Assembly: GCA_017512745.1 (NCBI GenBank)
Contig: JAFWEV010000087.1
Coordinates: 1-63,084, forward strand
DNA length: 63,084 nucleotides
Reading direction: 5' to 3'
Source: Oscillospiraceae bacterium
Lineage (GTDB): Bacteria > Bacillota > Clostridia > Oscillospirales > Ruminococcaceae
Both the position numbers and the translations under genes were made by a program. Shown here piece after piece: positions 24,705 to 33,021 of the stretch; position 1 is the first letter of the stretch; each line of letters starts with the position of its first letter. The notes below the pieces were generated by a model. That model was not told where the DNA came from. It made no database searches and saw nothing but the letters and a program-made list of their open reading frames with translations.

Positions 24705-25442
24705 TCAGTCGACCGGTGTTCCCTCCGGTCCCTTTACAACTTTCACAACTCCGGACTTCCACAGTATCCTCGCAAAGATGATGCTGATGACGATGGATAT
24801 GATGACCATCACGCCCTGCATCTGGAACGCCATCTTCCATGTCAGGTAGAGGACGACCGCCATAATGACGGACGGGACCGGGATGAGCAGTTTGTTCTTG
24901 ATCCATGTGCCCCTCTTATCCTGAGTGAGGAATCCGAGGACCAGGCATCCGAAGATGGCGGGCAGCATGTACGTCGCGGCAGTCGCGAAGAACGGAGACT
25001 GCAGTACAGGACGCAGCGGGATCATGAGGATCATTCCGAGGACGATGATCAGCATCGTGGTTATGGAGGATATGCTGTTTGCAAGCAGACATGCCGCGTC
25101 GCCTCTCGGGGTGTTGGGCTGCGCGTCGACCATCTTCTGGGCATTGATCGCGCAGGGCAGTTTGAGGTTCATGACATTTCCGGTCACGAACGAGAGATAT
25201 GAGCTGGATCCGAGGATCGGAGAGTAGCTGAGGCACTCCGAGAGAGCGCCGGGCCACATCATCATCGCAATCGGCAGAGTGCCGGCCACAACGTCCTTGA
25301 CGCTCGGGAAACAGTCATGTATTGCGCAGTAGATCGTCGGCATCGCGAACATGTAGATGACGATCACCAGTGAAAAGATGCGCCCGAAACTGTGAGCCCA
25401 GTTTACAAACGGATCTATAGCAGTGTTCTTTGTGTTATCCAT
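24705..25442 (-). CDS. Polytopic membrane protein, partner of the DUF5058-type protein
   Basis: A 245-residue protein with about six membrane segments and conserved-looking loops (WPGALSECLSYSPILGSSSYL and NLKLPCAINAQKMVDAQPNTPRGD). I cannot name its family with certainty. It starts 16 bases after the DUF5058-type gene, and the two are the only integral membrane proteins in the middle of the cluster, so they probably form one two-component carrier for the cluster substrate. No ATPase or binding protein accompanies them, so any transport would be driven by ion or substrate gradients. Confidence 0.6.
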   Translation of the reverse strand: MDNTKNTAIDPFVNWAHSFGRIFSLVIVIYMFAMPTIYCAIHDCFPSVKDVVAGTLPIAMMMWPGALSECLSYSPILGSSSYLSFVTGNVMNLKLPCAINAQKMVDAQPNTPRGDAACLLANSISSITTMLIIVLGMILMIPLRPVLQSPFFATAATYMLPAIFGCLVLGFLTQDKRGTWIKNKLLIPVPSVIMAVVLYLTWKMAFQMQGVMVIISIVISIIFARILWKSGVVKVVKGPEGTPVD

Positions 25443-25458
25443 TACCAGTTGATCCTCC

Positions 25459-26160
25459 TTATGAGAATAGCCTTGCGAAGAGCACGGAGAGACACATGCC
25501 GATGATCAGGCAGAAAGCGAGATTGAACTGGCCGAGCCATTTCTGTCCTGTCTTCTTCGCGAGGAAAGTTATCAGCAGCGAAATGAGCATTGCCGATACG
25601 AAAGTGAGCAGATGTACCGGTCCCTGCACAAAGTATGCCGGAACAAATACCGCGAACATTGCGAGCATGAAGCATGAATTGAAGACGAATCCCCACGTTC
25701 CCTTTTTCTCCTGCTTCGCGTATCCGAGCATGAGCGGTTTGCCTGCGACGATGAGGAATACGATTCCGAAGATGATTCCGAGCGTCATGACGAACATAAC
25801 GGCTCCGAACGTATTGGCAGAGGCATTCGCGAATGAATCGTAACCCATCGCCTGCATTCCCATGGATGCCGCCAGTGTTTCATACATGACGTTTCCGATG
25901 ACGGACAGTCTCCACCAGGCCCAGGGCACGCCTATGAGCGCCGACAGCGACAGAAGTCCGATCACGATGGAGATGGACGGAACTATGGAGAATATTGCGC
26001 TGGATCTGATCAGTGACGAAAGTTCTTTTTTCGTCACTCCGTCCTCCTCAAGACGTTTGTATGCTTTTTTTGCAGATATTGCCGCCATTACCACGACGAG
26101 CGCTATTCCGATCCCGGCGAGGACGTACAGCAGCGGAAGTTGTGCAACATCAAAAAACAT
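25459..26160 (-). CDS. DUF5058-type membrane protein
   Basis: A 233-residue protein with about six membrane helices. RSSAIFSIVPSISIVIGLLS followed by PWAWWRLSVIGNVMYETLAA matches what I recall of DUF5058 proteins, which are found in Clostridia and often beside M20 peptidases. Function is uncharacterised; a permease role is inferred from partner and context. It is followed by its probable partner after 16 bases and preceded by the second ProC-like gene. Confidence 0.62.
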   Translation of the reverse strand: MFFDVAQLPLLYVLAGIGIALVVVMAAISAKKAYKRLEEDGVTKKELSSLIRSSAIFSIVPSISIVIGLLSLSALIGVPWAWWRLSVIGNVMYETLAASMGMQAMGYDSFANASANTFGAVMFVMTLGIIFGIVFLIVAGKPLMLGYAKQEKKGTWGFVFNSCFMLAMFAVFVPAYFVQGPVHLLTFVSAMLISLLITFLAKKTGQKWLGQFNLAFCLIIGMCLSVLFARLFS

Positions 26161-26253
26161 AATCGATTTTTCACCTCTCTGTAAAATTATTTATCTCATC
26201 TGTCCGTCCTGAGGACGGACAGCCTGATACTGGATCCCGGGCACGTATGCCCT

Positions 26254-27357
26254 TTATTTTGCAAGTCCCATCGCGTGATCGAGCACGGCGTGACTTGTCT
26301 TTCTCGCGAACTCAGCTATATCGCCGAGGAACTCTTCGGAGAACGGGTGGTCGGGAGCGAGGGCTTTGCTCTCTGCGATCATCTCTTCGCGCATAAAGGC
26401 CTCGTAATCCTTTACTGCCTTCTCGAGCATTCCGCCCGGAGTTGCCATTCCCGCCATCTGCCTCTCGATCTGCTCTCTCGTCTGCATCATGGTGATATGG
26501 AGATTCATGTCTCCCATGATGCTGACGGCGGCGTAATCCGGAATTTCGACCTCTTTAAGGTACTTTATGATCCCGTCAGTGAACGAGTCGATGAAACGGC
26601 CAAGCGACCCTAACTGCCATTCCGGCAGACAGTCGTCTGACGGAACGTCTCCGCCATACTGTATATCGAATTTCTTTCTGAGTCCCAGCCTCACTCCGGC
26701 TGCCACCTGCTGGATCGTCATCGCATACGGGCAGTTATCCGCAATATCCTTCATAAAGGCAGTGATCGACGTGAGCTCGACTCCGGCGGTGAGTATCTTG
26801 AGGGAATACTGCGGTTTCGAGAAGATCGTCTGTCCGATCGGATCGAGCAGCGCTTTCACTCTCGCCTTGTCCTCTTCGGAGAGCGGATGCACGTTGGAGA
26901 GCGTCACCATGTTCGCCCCTTCCCTGTCGACCTTTTTGCCGTTCAGCTCGGCAAATGTGTTCGGGAGCATAGTGGCGACGGGTATATCCTCGCCGAGGAT
27001 ATCAAAATACTTTTCAACATCCGGTACCGGCGGAGTAGCCAGCAGCAGCGGGAGCGGCTTCCCCTTTTCGCGGAGTTCCGCGTAATAGGGAGCGAGATCG
27101 CTCTGCGCTATGGACACCGCGACATGCGGAGGCGGAGCGAAGAGGATCATGGTCGGTTCAAGATCTCTCAGGGCTCCCGCGTTGTCCCCGAGTCTTATCT
27201 CGAACGGAAACATCTCCTGTTTCCTCTTTCTGTCCTCCTCATCGACGGTCGTCGCGATGAGATCCGTTTTAAGTCTTTCACCGAGAAGAGCGCTGTAACT
27301 CGGCGCGATAAGCGTCATAAGATTGCCCATTCCGATGATCACTATCTTTTCATCCAT
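26254..27357 (-). CDS. ProC-like Rossmann-fold oxidoreductase, copy 2
   Basis: A 367-residue paralogue of the protein at 21207. It opens with KIVIIGMGNLMTLI, very near the IGxGNM of ProC, shares RLGDNAGALRDLEPTMILFA and has MLPNTFAELNGKK plus MATPGGMLEKAV, closely matching the ProC TPGGT loop. It therefore keeps the substrate loop better than copy 1. The start at 27357 follows GAGAGGTAAG; its ATG overlaps nothing but begins six bases after the end of the ATC-hydrolase-like gene. Two reductases bracket the membrane pair and the hydrolases. Confidence 0.72.
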   Translation of the reverse strand: MDEKIVIIGMGNLMTLIAPSYSALLGERLKTDLIATTVDEEDRKRKQEMFPFEIRLGDNAGALRDLEPTMILFAPPPHVAVSIAQSDLAPYYAELREKGKPLPLLLATPPVPDVEKYFDILGEDIPVATMLPNTFAELNGKKVDREGANMVTLSNVHPLSEEDKARVKALLDPIGQTIFSKPQYSLKILTAGVELTSITAFMKDIADNCPYAMTIQQVAAGVRLGLRKKFDIQYGGDVPSDDCLPEWQLGSLGRFIDSFTDGIIKYLKEVEIPDYAAVSIMGDMNLHITMMQTREQIERQMAGMATPGGMLEKAVKDYEAFMREEMIAESKALAPDHPFSEEFLGDIAEFARKTSHAVLDHAMGLAK

Positions 27358-27362
27358 ATTTC

Positions 27363-28079
27363 TTACCTCTCTTCCGGCTCTGCCGAACCGCATTTGTTGA
27401 AATCGGTGTTCTTGTAGGACATGACCGTCTTACCGGCCTCTTCGCCGTATTTTTCTTCAAGGGAGCGGAGCACTTCCTCCGCGACCTCTCTTCCCTCGTC
27501 GCCGAATACGGCGACCGAGATATCCCTGTACGCCCAGTATGTGTGAGCGGTATGGAAGCTGAAGTCCCGCATGTTCGCAGGATCGCGCTTCACTGGCGGT
27601 TTGCCCGCGAATCCGGAATCCTTGAGCCTGTGGACGCATGAATCCGCGTTGTTGAGAGTCTGATCGACCTCATAGACAAGATACGGATTGAACCCTCTCG
27701 CTATCGCTATGTCGAGATGAGTGCAGTAGGCGACTCCCGCTGTTCCCGCTATGCCCATCTCCTTGAACTGCTCGTTCCACGGACATTTGACTATCTTCAT
27801 CTCCGCGTCCGGCACCATGCTCTTCATCTCCATCGTGACGGTGCAGTTCTCATCGATCATCTTCTGCGAATTGGTCCACTCACCGTAGCAGTTGTACGTA
27901 TACCAGTCGAGATCCTTTCCGTCCCTGATGGCTCTCTGGGCCATTCTTCTGCCTCTCTGCCCCGCATAGTACTGCGTCGCATGGACAAAAGCCGCCTCGC
28001 CCCTGCTGCCGAACTTTCCGGTCAGAAGCTGATAATACGTTCCTACCACGAATGCCTGCACTTTCTCGGTAAATTCCAC
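27363..28079 (-). CDS. ATC-hydrolase-family protein, copy C
   Basis: A 238-residue protein with the family layout: VKCPWNEQFKEMGIAGTAG, AYCTHLDIAIARGFN and NNADSCVHRL, giving the Cys-Pro, Cys-x-x-Asp and terminal Cys positions. The start is GTG at 28079, 9 bases after GGAGG. The C-terminal 60 residues (AHTYWAYRDISVAVFGDEG onward) are extra compared with copy A. It is the second gene of the cluster and stands six bases before the second ProC-like gene, suggesting consecutive steps. Confidence 0.68.
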   Translation of the reverse strand: MEFTEKVQAFVVGTYYQLLTGKFGSRGEAAFVHATQYYAGQRGRRMAQRAIRDGKDLDWYTYNCYGEWTNSQKMIDENCTVTMEMKSMVPDAEMKIVKCPWNEQFKEMGIAGTAGVAYCTHLDIAIARGFNPYLVYEVDQTLNNADSCVHRLKDSGFAGKPPVKRDPANMRDFSFHTAHTYWAYRDISVAVFGDEGREVAEEVLRSLEEKYGEEAGKTVMSYKNTDFNKCGSAEPEER

Positions 28080-28190
28080 TTAAGTTCACCTCCGCTGCCG
28101 CTGTAACGGCTGATTTTTGCATGACTTTAACACACCCTGCGCGGATCCCTTCCGCCGCAGGAAACTGGGATAATTGAATTGTCCCGGATA

Positions 28191-28829
28191 TTACTTCTCC
28201 ATCCTGAACAGATGGAAGTCGCAGCACGGATCGCCCCTTCCGAGGCTTCCGGTACGTATGAATTTAATGTTGCGGACAGATCCCATGGCCGAATAGTCGC
28301 CGTCACAGAATATGTCGCACACTTCCCTGCACCCGAGTTCCGTGCACAGGTCGTTGTACAGGCATCTGTGCACCGTAAAGAACATCTCGTCCTTTTCGTC
28401 TCTGTCGATGGTCGCCTTAAGGCTGTCGCCCTTCATGAACGCGAGATTGTTCTGTCTCAGCATCGCGAACGAATCGGGTTGTTCGTGAAGATGGAAGAAA
28501 AACGGGAATGCGAAAGAACATGATCCGAGGAACAGTTTCCGGGTCGCTCTGAACGCCCTGAACATCTCCCAGCCTTCCTCCTGCAGCACTTTATACGCTG
28601 CAATGAACGGGAAGATGGCTCTCTCCGCCCTCTTCTGCTCCTCTTCCGTCAGTTTTTCCCTGTACTGCTCGCAGTACTCCGCGCTTCTTTTGAGAATGAG
28701 ATCTTTAAGTCTCAGCGCTTCCGCTTCGTCGACGTCTTCCATGAGATACAGATGGAATTCATCCAGAAACGTGTTCGGCTTCATTTCGCCGCTCTCTTTT
28801 TCCAGCGAATCGTAATCCGTTCTGATCAT
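28191..28829 (-). CDS. ATC-hydrolase-family protein, copy D
   Basis: A 212-residue protein and the best match in the window to the family consensus: RCLYNDLCTELGCREVCDI, FCDGDYSAMG and FIRTGSLGRG followed by CCDFHLF. The start at 28829 is chosen because GGAGG lies 8 bases away; a GTG two codons upstream is too close to that site. First gene of the cluster. The N-terminal helical half (residues 1-110) is also typical of the family. Exact substrate unknown; thiazoline or thiazolidine carboxylates or their open carbamoyl forms are the natural guesses. Confidence 0.72.
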   Translation of the reverse strand: MIRTDYDSLEKESGEMKPNTFLDEFHLYLMEDVDEAEALRLKDLILKRSAEYCEQYREKLTEEEQKRAERAIFPFIAAYKVLQEEGWEMFRAFRATRKLFLGSCSFAFPFFFHLHEQPDSFAMLRQNNLAFMKGDSLKATIDRDEKDEMFFTVHRCLYNDLCTELGCREVCDIFCDGDYSAMGSVRNIKFIRTGSLGRGDPCCDFHLFRMEK

Positions 28830-28850
28830 ATGCACATCCTCCGTATATAT

Positions 28851-28870
28851 CTGTCGGAATTACTGTCCGA
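28851..28870. promoter_or_regulatory. Direct repeat upstream of the cluster, candidate regulator site
   Basis: CTGTCGGA and CTGTCCGA recur 12 bases apart, just before the first cluster gene and after a TACTAT-like box on the minus strand. It is a possible site for the AraC regulator of the cluster. The remainder of 28871-29090 shows no gene. Confidence 0.35.
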
Positions 28871-29090
28871 TAGTAAGATATCTTTAACTTTATTGTATTT
28901 TCATGTATTTCTGTTTTCTATACCCGAAGAGACACTTTTGATCCTTTCGGCACGCACCTTGAACAGAAAAAATTGGATATATCCGTCTCTTTTGTACATT
29001 TTGCCATTGCCGGCTTCGGCTTTTCAGCACATCCGCCAAACCCGCTGATATTCCCTGCGCTCTGCCGCCGCGTCTGTTTGGACCAAAAAG

Positions 29091-29161
29091 CAAAAAAAAG
29101 ACCTGCCGCGGGTGTTGTGATATGATCCCTCCAAAGTAGACAGGATCCGCAGCAGGTCTTT
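29091..29161 (-). terminator. Long-stem terminator of the upstream MFS gene
   Basis: AAAGACCTGC and GCAGGTCTTT (29152-29161 and 29098-29107) extend into GCGG/CCGC with a long inner loop, followed on the minus strand by TTTTTTTTGC. It ends the 29175-30401 gene 14 bases past its stop and separates it from the cluster. Confidence 0.82.
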
Positions 29162-29174
29162 AGCTGTTCTAAAA

Positions 29175-30401
29175 TTATTTAATTTCGTTTTCCTTTTTCG
29201 GCAGGACGAGCCAGACTATGACAGTCACCGCTGCCATTATGACCGCTCCGCCTATGAACGCGGCATTGTATGTCCCGAAGGAGTCATATATCCATCCGGA
29301 GATGGACGGCGCGACCGCAGACCCCAAAGCCAGCACCGCGCTGACGATACCGATTATGGATCTGTAGCTGTCCTTCCCGAATACCGCGGGAAGCATCAGC
29401 GGAAAGCATACCGCTCCGAAGGACACACCGAATCCCATGCTGATGATGAGGAATGCAAGCGCGATCCAGCTCTTTGCGAACAGCATTGCGACAAGTCCCC
29501 CGAAGAGACAGAGACACGCGAATGCGAATCCGTTCCTGACGCCGACCTTGTCGAAAATCCTTCCGAGGAGAAGTTTTCCTCCGGTGAGGGCAACCATGCC
29601 GACGCTGAGGACGTTGGCGCTGAACGACGTGGAATACCCTATGTCGGAAAGATGAGGAGCTATGTTGCCGTACATGGCGCTCATAGAGATGCCGAGAAGT
29701 CCCGCGATGACCACAAGGATCCAGAAGACGGGTTTCTTTCTGACTTCCTTTGCGCTCATTCCGGTATTCTGAGCCGCCTGCTGTCCTTCCGCCTTTTTGC
29801 CGTAAGGCTCAAGACCCATGTCCTGAGGTCTCAGCTTGACGAGGAAGAAGACGGCGGGGATCGCGATGACCGCTACGAACAGAGCCAGGAGTCTGTATGT
29901 GTTTCTCCATCCCATGGTCGTGAGCCACACGCCCGAGAGCGCGCTGAAGATAGCGGAACCGATGCCGCTTCCCATGGATGCGAGTCCGAGCGCGAGTCCT
30001 CCCTTTTCATAGAACCAGTTGTTGATTATGAACGAGATCGGCATGGTCGTGAGCAGAGTCATGCACACGCTGTTTATAAGGGCGATGAGATAGAAGAGAT
30101 AGATGCTGGAGACCATGCTGTTCATGAAGTAGCAGCAGACCATCACGAGTATCGAGACCTTCATGAGCTTCACGATATTGTTCTCCGTGAAGATCTTCCC
30201 GGCGAGGAATGACACCGCCATGTTCCCTATGTTGAACACGGTCGAGATCATCTGGACCGCGGATCTCGAGTAACCCAGATCCTCCGCGATCGGTTTTATG
30301 AAGAGGCTCGCGCAGTTGAACACTATGCCCATGGCTGTCGCCATGATCATGGTGCATCCCGCGACCGTTATCCAGCCGTAATATATCTTTTTCTTTTCCA
30401 T
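29175..30401 (-). CDS. Major facilitator superfamily transporter (OFA/MCT type)
   Basis: A 408-residue, twelve-helix MFS protein. YYGWITVAGCTMIMATAMGI at residues 7-26 is the start typical of oxalate/formate-antiporter and monocarboxylate-like carriers, and a central loop holds EPYGKKAEGQQAAQN. It has its own terminator, so it is transcribed apart from the cluster below although it may share regulation. A monocarboxylate or amino-acid-derived acid is a likely cargo; the actual substrate cannot be read. Divergent from the unknown gene at 30604. Confidence 0.87.
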   Translation of the reverse strand: MEKKKIYYGWITVAGCTMIMATAMGIVFNCASLFIKPIAEDLGYSRSAVQMISTVFNIGNMAVSFLAGKIFTENNIVKLMKVSILVMVCCYFMNSMVSSIYLFYLIALINSVCMTLLTTMPISFIINNWFYEKGGLALGLASMGSGIGSAIFSALSGVWLTTMGWRNTYRLLALFVAVIAIPAVFFLVKLRPQDMGLEPYGKKAEGQQAAQNTGMSAKEVRKKPVFWILVVIAGLLGISMSAMYGNIAPHLSDIGYSTSFSANVLSVGMVALTGGKLLLGRIFDKVGVRNGFAFACLCLFGGLVAMLFAKSWIALAFLIISMGFGVSFGAVCFPLMLPAVFGKDSYRSIIGIVSAVLALGSAVAPSISGWIYDSFGTYNAAFIGGAVIMAAVTVIVWLVLPKKENEIK

Positions 30402-30603
30402 TGTTTTACTCCGAACATTTTTTCGCTATATATAATAATTCTTTTTGACCCTGAAATGTTCCGTTTTTTCCGCCGTTCCACATATTCTGTATGATTGTAT
30501 TACATGACGCGTTTTCCGCTTTTCCGTTTTTGTGCATATCATGAACATATGCATATTGATGATATAATATTCACAACAATATACATATTTATACGGGGTC
30601 GGA

Positions 30604-31377
30604 ATGAGCAATATCATAAGACTTAATGAAACATCTCCCGGCGGCGAATGGCTCTCCATGTCCAATCAGGGCACGGACTGCTTTCTCGATCTTCTTATCT
30701 GCGCCGCGGATGCTTTCAGGAAGACGGAGCATCAGGAAAGGCTCATTTCCTTCCTGAAAGACCAAAGATCCGTAAACGATATAGCCCCGGGTACTGCCGG
30801 TTTCGATGTAACGGAAATGCCGTGGTACAGAAAGACTCTTCCGGAGGACGCGCGCTTTCTCACCGATGTCATCAGGGCAGCCGGAGATGAAAGCGCATTC
30901 GGAAAACTTTCCTACGAAGCGGACAGGGAGACCGTGCTTCCCTGGCTCGACGCGTTCGCCGGAATGATAGATAGGCTTTCGGCCGATCCGGAACTGCAGG
31001 CAGAGATCGGCGGCATCCTCAGCGGCAAAGTCCGGGAATATATCGATGAGCATTCCTTCTGCTCCGAATACCTCTTCAAGGACTGGGAATCCTTCATCGA
31101 TCTTCTCTATTCCGAGGGCGGACGCATATCCTCCATCCTCTGGTGGGATCACTGTAAACGATCCGAAATGCGCTTCTCGGTGGGCAGCGGCGGATACACG
31201 GATCCCGAGGATCCGGATTATGTCTATGCTGAGACACAGCTCTGGAAGGACGATCTCGAGGCTGAGACGCCGGAAGAGATAAAAGAATATATCGTAAGGG
31301 AGCGCGGGACCGGATTCAATTACGGAAACAGGTACAGAAGCCACGATCTCGTTCCTTCGTTCTATCTCGACATTTAA
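30604..31377 (+). CDS. Hypothetical soluble protein
   Basis: A 257-residue protein I do not recognise. It has no signal peptide or membrane span and is acidic. Landmarks include APGTAGFDVTEMPWYRKTLP near residue 65 and SILWWDHCKRSEMRFSVGSG near 180. A GGGGTCGGA site precedes the ATG and a TATAAT box lies at 30563-30568. A long open frame exists on the opposite strand, but this one has the ribosome site and a more protein-like composition. It is followed by an Xre-type membrane regulator gene. Confidence 0.65.
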   Translation: MSNIIRLNETSPGGEWLSMSNQGTDCFLDLLICAADAFRKTEHQERLISFLKDQRSVNDIAPGTAGFDVTEMPWYRKTLPEDARFLTDVIRAAGDESAFGKLSYEADRETVLPWLDAFAGMIDRLSADPELQAEIGGILSGKVREYIDEHSFCSEYLFKDWESFIDLLYSEGGRISSILWWDHCKRSEMRFSVGSGGYTDPEDPDYVYAETQLWKDDLEAETPEEIKEYIVRERGTGFNYGNRYRSHDLVPSFYLDI

Positions 31378-31491
31378 AAAACAGCCGGACACACCGTGTC
31401 TTTAAGGAAAAAAACGGCAATTCTCGCTTTGTGTCGTGGACTCCCGGGCATCGGTTTTATACAATTCTCTCAAAGAAAGGGGGCGCTGACT

Positions 31492-32601
31492 TTGGATCAA
31501 CAGAAAATCGGAGAATTCATACAGGTTCTCAGGCGCGAAAAGAAGCTGACGCAGGAACAGCTCGCAGCGCAGTTCGGAGTCAGCTCCCGGACCGTATCGA
31601 GATGGGAAACGGGGAGAAATCTTCCGGACATCTCGCTGCTGGTCGAAATTGCCGACTTCTTTGACGTTGACGTCAGAGAACTGATCGACGGAGGGAGAAA
31701 AAGCGAGATGATGGATAAGGAAACGCGGGAGGTCGCCGTGAAGATGGCGGACTACGCCGGGAAGGAAAAAAGCAGACTGCTGAGTGCCGTCCAGATAATG
31801 AGCTTCATAGGCGTTCTGGCCGCTCTTATCACTATAGGTCTTCAGATATATCTGAGATCCGCCGATGTAAGACCCACGGTCCTGGAGAATCTTTCGACCA
31901 TGATGTCGGTCACGGCGCTGATCGTCATGGCGGTCATAACGCTCTACGTGACGGGTCTTCTGGAAAAGATGGTGAAGACGAAGGGCTTCCATAAAGCCGT
32001 GGAAATAATCACTATCGCGGTCCTGTCGCTGGCCATACTGCGGTGGGTGATCCTCTGGGGCTCCATAGGGCTGGTAGTGCTTGATTCATTCTTTGAGAAA
32101 CCAGAGGTCTATACGGACATCTCTTCCTACACGGAGCAGATGTCGTTCGGGGCCGACAGCAAATGGACCAAATGGGGCATGGACGAGAGCATCTGGCCTC
32201 AGGAGATCACCGATTCGATGGAAGTCGAAGACTACAAGATGGTCTACTACAATCCGTGGGATGCCCAGTATCTCGGCTATCTCGTCGTTAACTACCGGCC
32301 CGACGAGTATGCGAAAGAGACCGGGAGGCTGCGGAATTACGAGTCGACGGAATATATAGGTTACTACTGCGTGGAAGAGGAGCACACCTATGAGCTCCTT
32401 GCCGTATACGCCGATCCGTATCAGGGATTCGTATACGCACTCACCGACGGAGAGAGCCGAATAATCTACGCGGAACAGATCTTCTGCAACTATATGATGG
32501 ATCTCGACTACAGGGAATATATACCCGGGGAATATCTGCTGGACGGCTTCAACGCGACGAAGGACAGCCCGTATTACAGGGAGATGACCAAAAAGCTGTA
32601 A
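31492..32601 (+). CDS. Xre-type regulator with membrane and extracytoplasmic domains
   Basis: A 369-residue protein. Residues 4-60 form an HTH_3 domain (FIQVLRREKKLTQEQLAAQF, then VSSRTVSRWETGRNLPDISL). Three membrane spans follow, near 100-120, 137-157 and 177-200, and the last 160 residues form a hydrophilic outer domain. The start is TTG at 31492, 8 bases after GGGGG; the frame is open further upstream without a ribosome site. The layout suggests a membrane-tethered transcription factor that senses an external or membrane signal. The sensor domain has no family I can name. Confidence 0.8.
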   Translation: MDQQKIGEFIQVLRREKKLTQEQLAAQFGVSSRTVSRWETGRNLPDISLLVEIADFFDVDVRELIDGGRKSEMMDKETREVAVKMADYAGKEKSRLLSAVQIMSFIGVLAALITIGLQIYLRSADVRPTVLENLSTMMSVTALIVMAVITLYVTGLLEKMVKTKGFHKAVEIITIAVLSLAILRWVILWGSIGLVVLDSFFEKPEVYTDISSYTEQMSFGADSKWTKWGMDESIWPQEITDSMEVEDYKMVYYNPWDAQYLGYLVVNYRPDEYAKETGRLRNYESTEYIGYYCVEEEHTYELLAVYADPYQGFVYALTDGESRIIYAEQIFCNYMMDLDYREYIPGEYLLDGFNATKDSPYYREMTKKL

Positions 32602-32645
32602 GCCGGAATCCCATCCCGTTCACCGGAAAAACCAATTGCACAGAA

Positions 32646-32689
32646 AACAGCAGTCCCGGACTTCGGTTCCGGACCGCTGTTTATTTTTC
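32646..32689 (+). terminator. Rho-independent terminator
   Basis: AACAGCAGTCCCGGA pairs imperfectly with TTCCGGACCGCTGTT around a short loop, followed by TATTTTTCC. It ends the Xre-type membrane regulator transcript. Confidence 0.75.
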
Positions 32690-32706
32690 CGAAATACATG
32701 ATGAGA

Positions 32707-32775
32707 ATTCTAAAGTTAATATATATGAAATTCTAAAGTTTGCTATATGCAAAATCTAAAGTTTTACTTTGGTAT
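32707..32775 (+). repeat. Three 23-bp direct repeats containing TCTAAAGTT
   Basis: ATTCTAAAGTT at 32707, ATTCTAAAGTT at 32730 and AATCTAAAGTT at 32753 recur with an exact 23-base period in an AT-rich gap. They are too short and too few for CRISPR. They lie between two transcription units, so an operator array or decayed promoter region is likely. Function unknown. Confidence 0.7.
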
Positions 32776-32796
32776 TCGAAAGCTGTACGACACAAA

Positions 32797-32830
32797 AACA
32801 CGGTCCCGAAACAAGATTCGGGACCGTGTT
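32797..32830 (-). terminator. Strong inverted repeat oriented as a minus-strand terminator
   Basis: AACACGGTCCCGAA and TTCGGGACCGTGTT form a perfect 14-bp stem with a six-base loop; on the minus strand the U run GTGTTTTTG follows. No minus-strand gene is seen to its right, so it may stop antisense RNA from the 33-kb promoter region or act in the plus direction as a leader element. Confidence 0.6.
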
Positions 32831-32990
32831 CCGCTTTTATCATGATCGATCCGACCTCCCCGCATTCCGTCTCCGGAATGCAGGGACTTTTTTTTGCGCA
32901 TTTTCATGCTCTCTCTGTCGGCATAATCCACTACCGTATTCCCTGTTTTTCGGCAAAACATACATTTTTTCTTTTTGCATCTTCAGGTCA

Positions 32991-33018
32991 TTGACATCGG
33001 TTTCAACGAAATTATAAT
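32991..33018 (+). promoter_or_regulatory. Consensus promoter of the dehydratase-permease operon
   Basis: TTGACA at 32991-32996, a 16-base spacer and TATAAT at 33013-33018. Both boxes are perfect, so expression is presumably held down by a repressor at the palindromes directly downstream. Confidence 0.85.
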
Positions 33019-33021
33019 AAT

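Noticed and set aside
30589..31392. 267-residue minus-strand frame opposite the unknown gene at 30604
   Set aside because: The plus-strand frame has a ribosome site, a -10 box and protein-like composition; the minus frame has neither.
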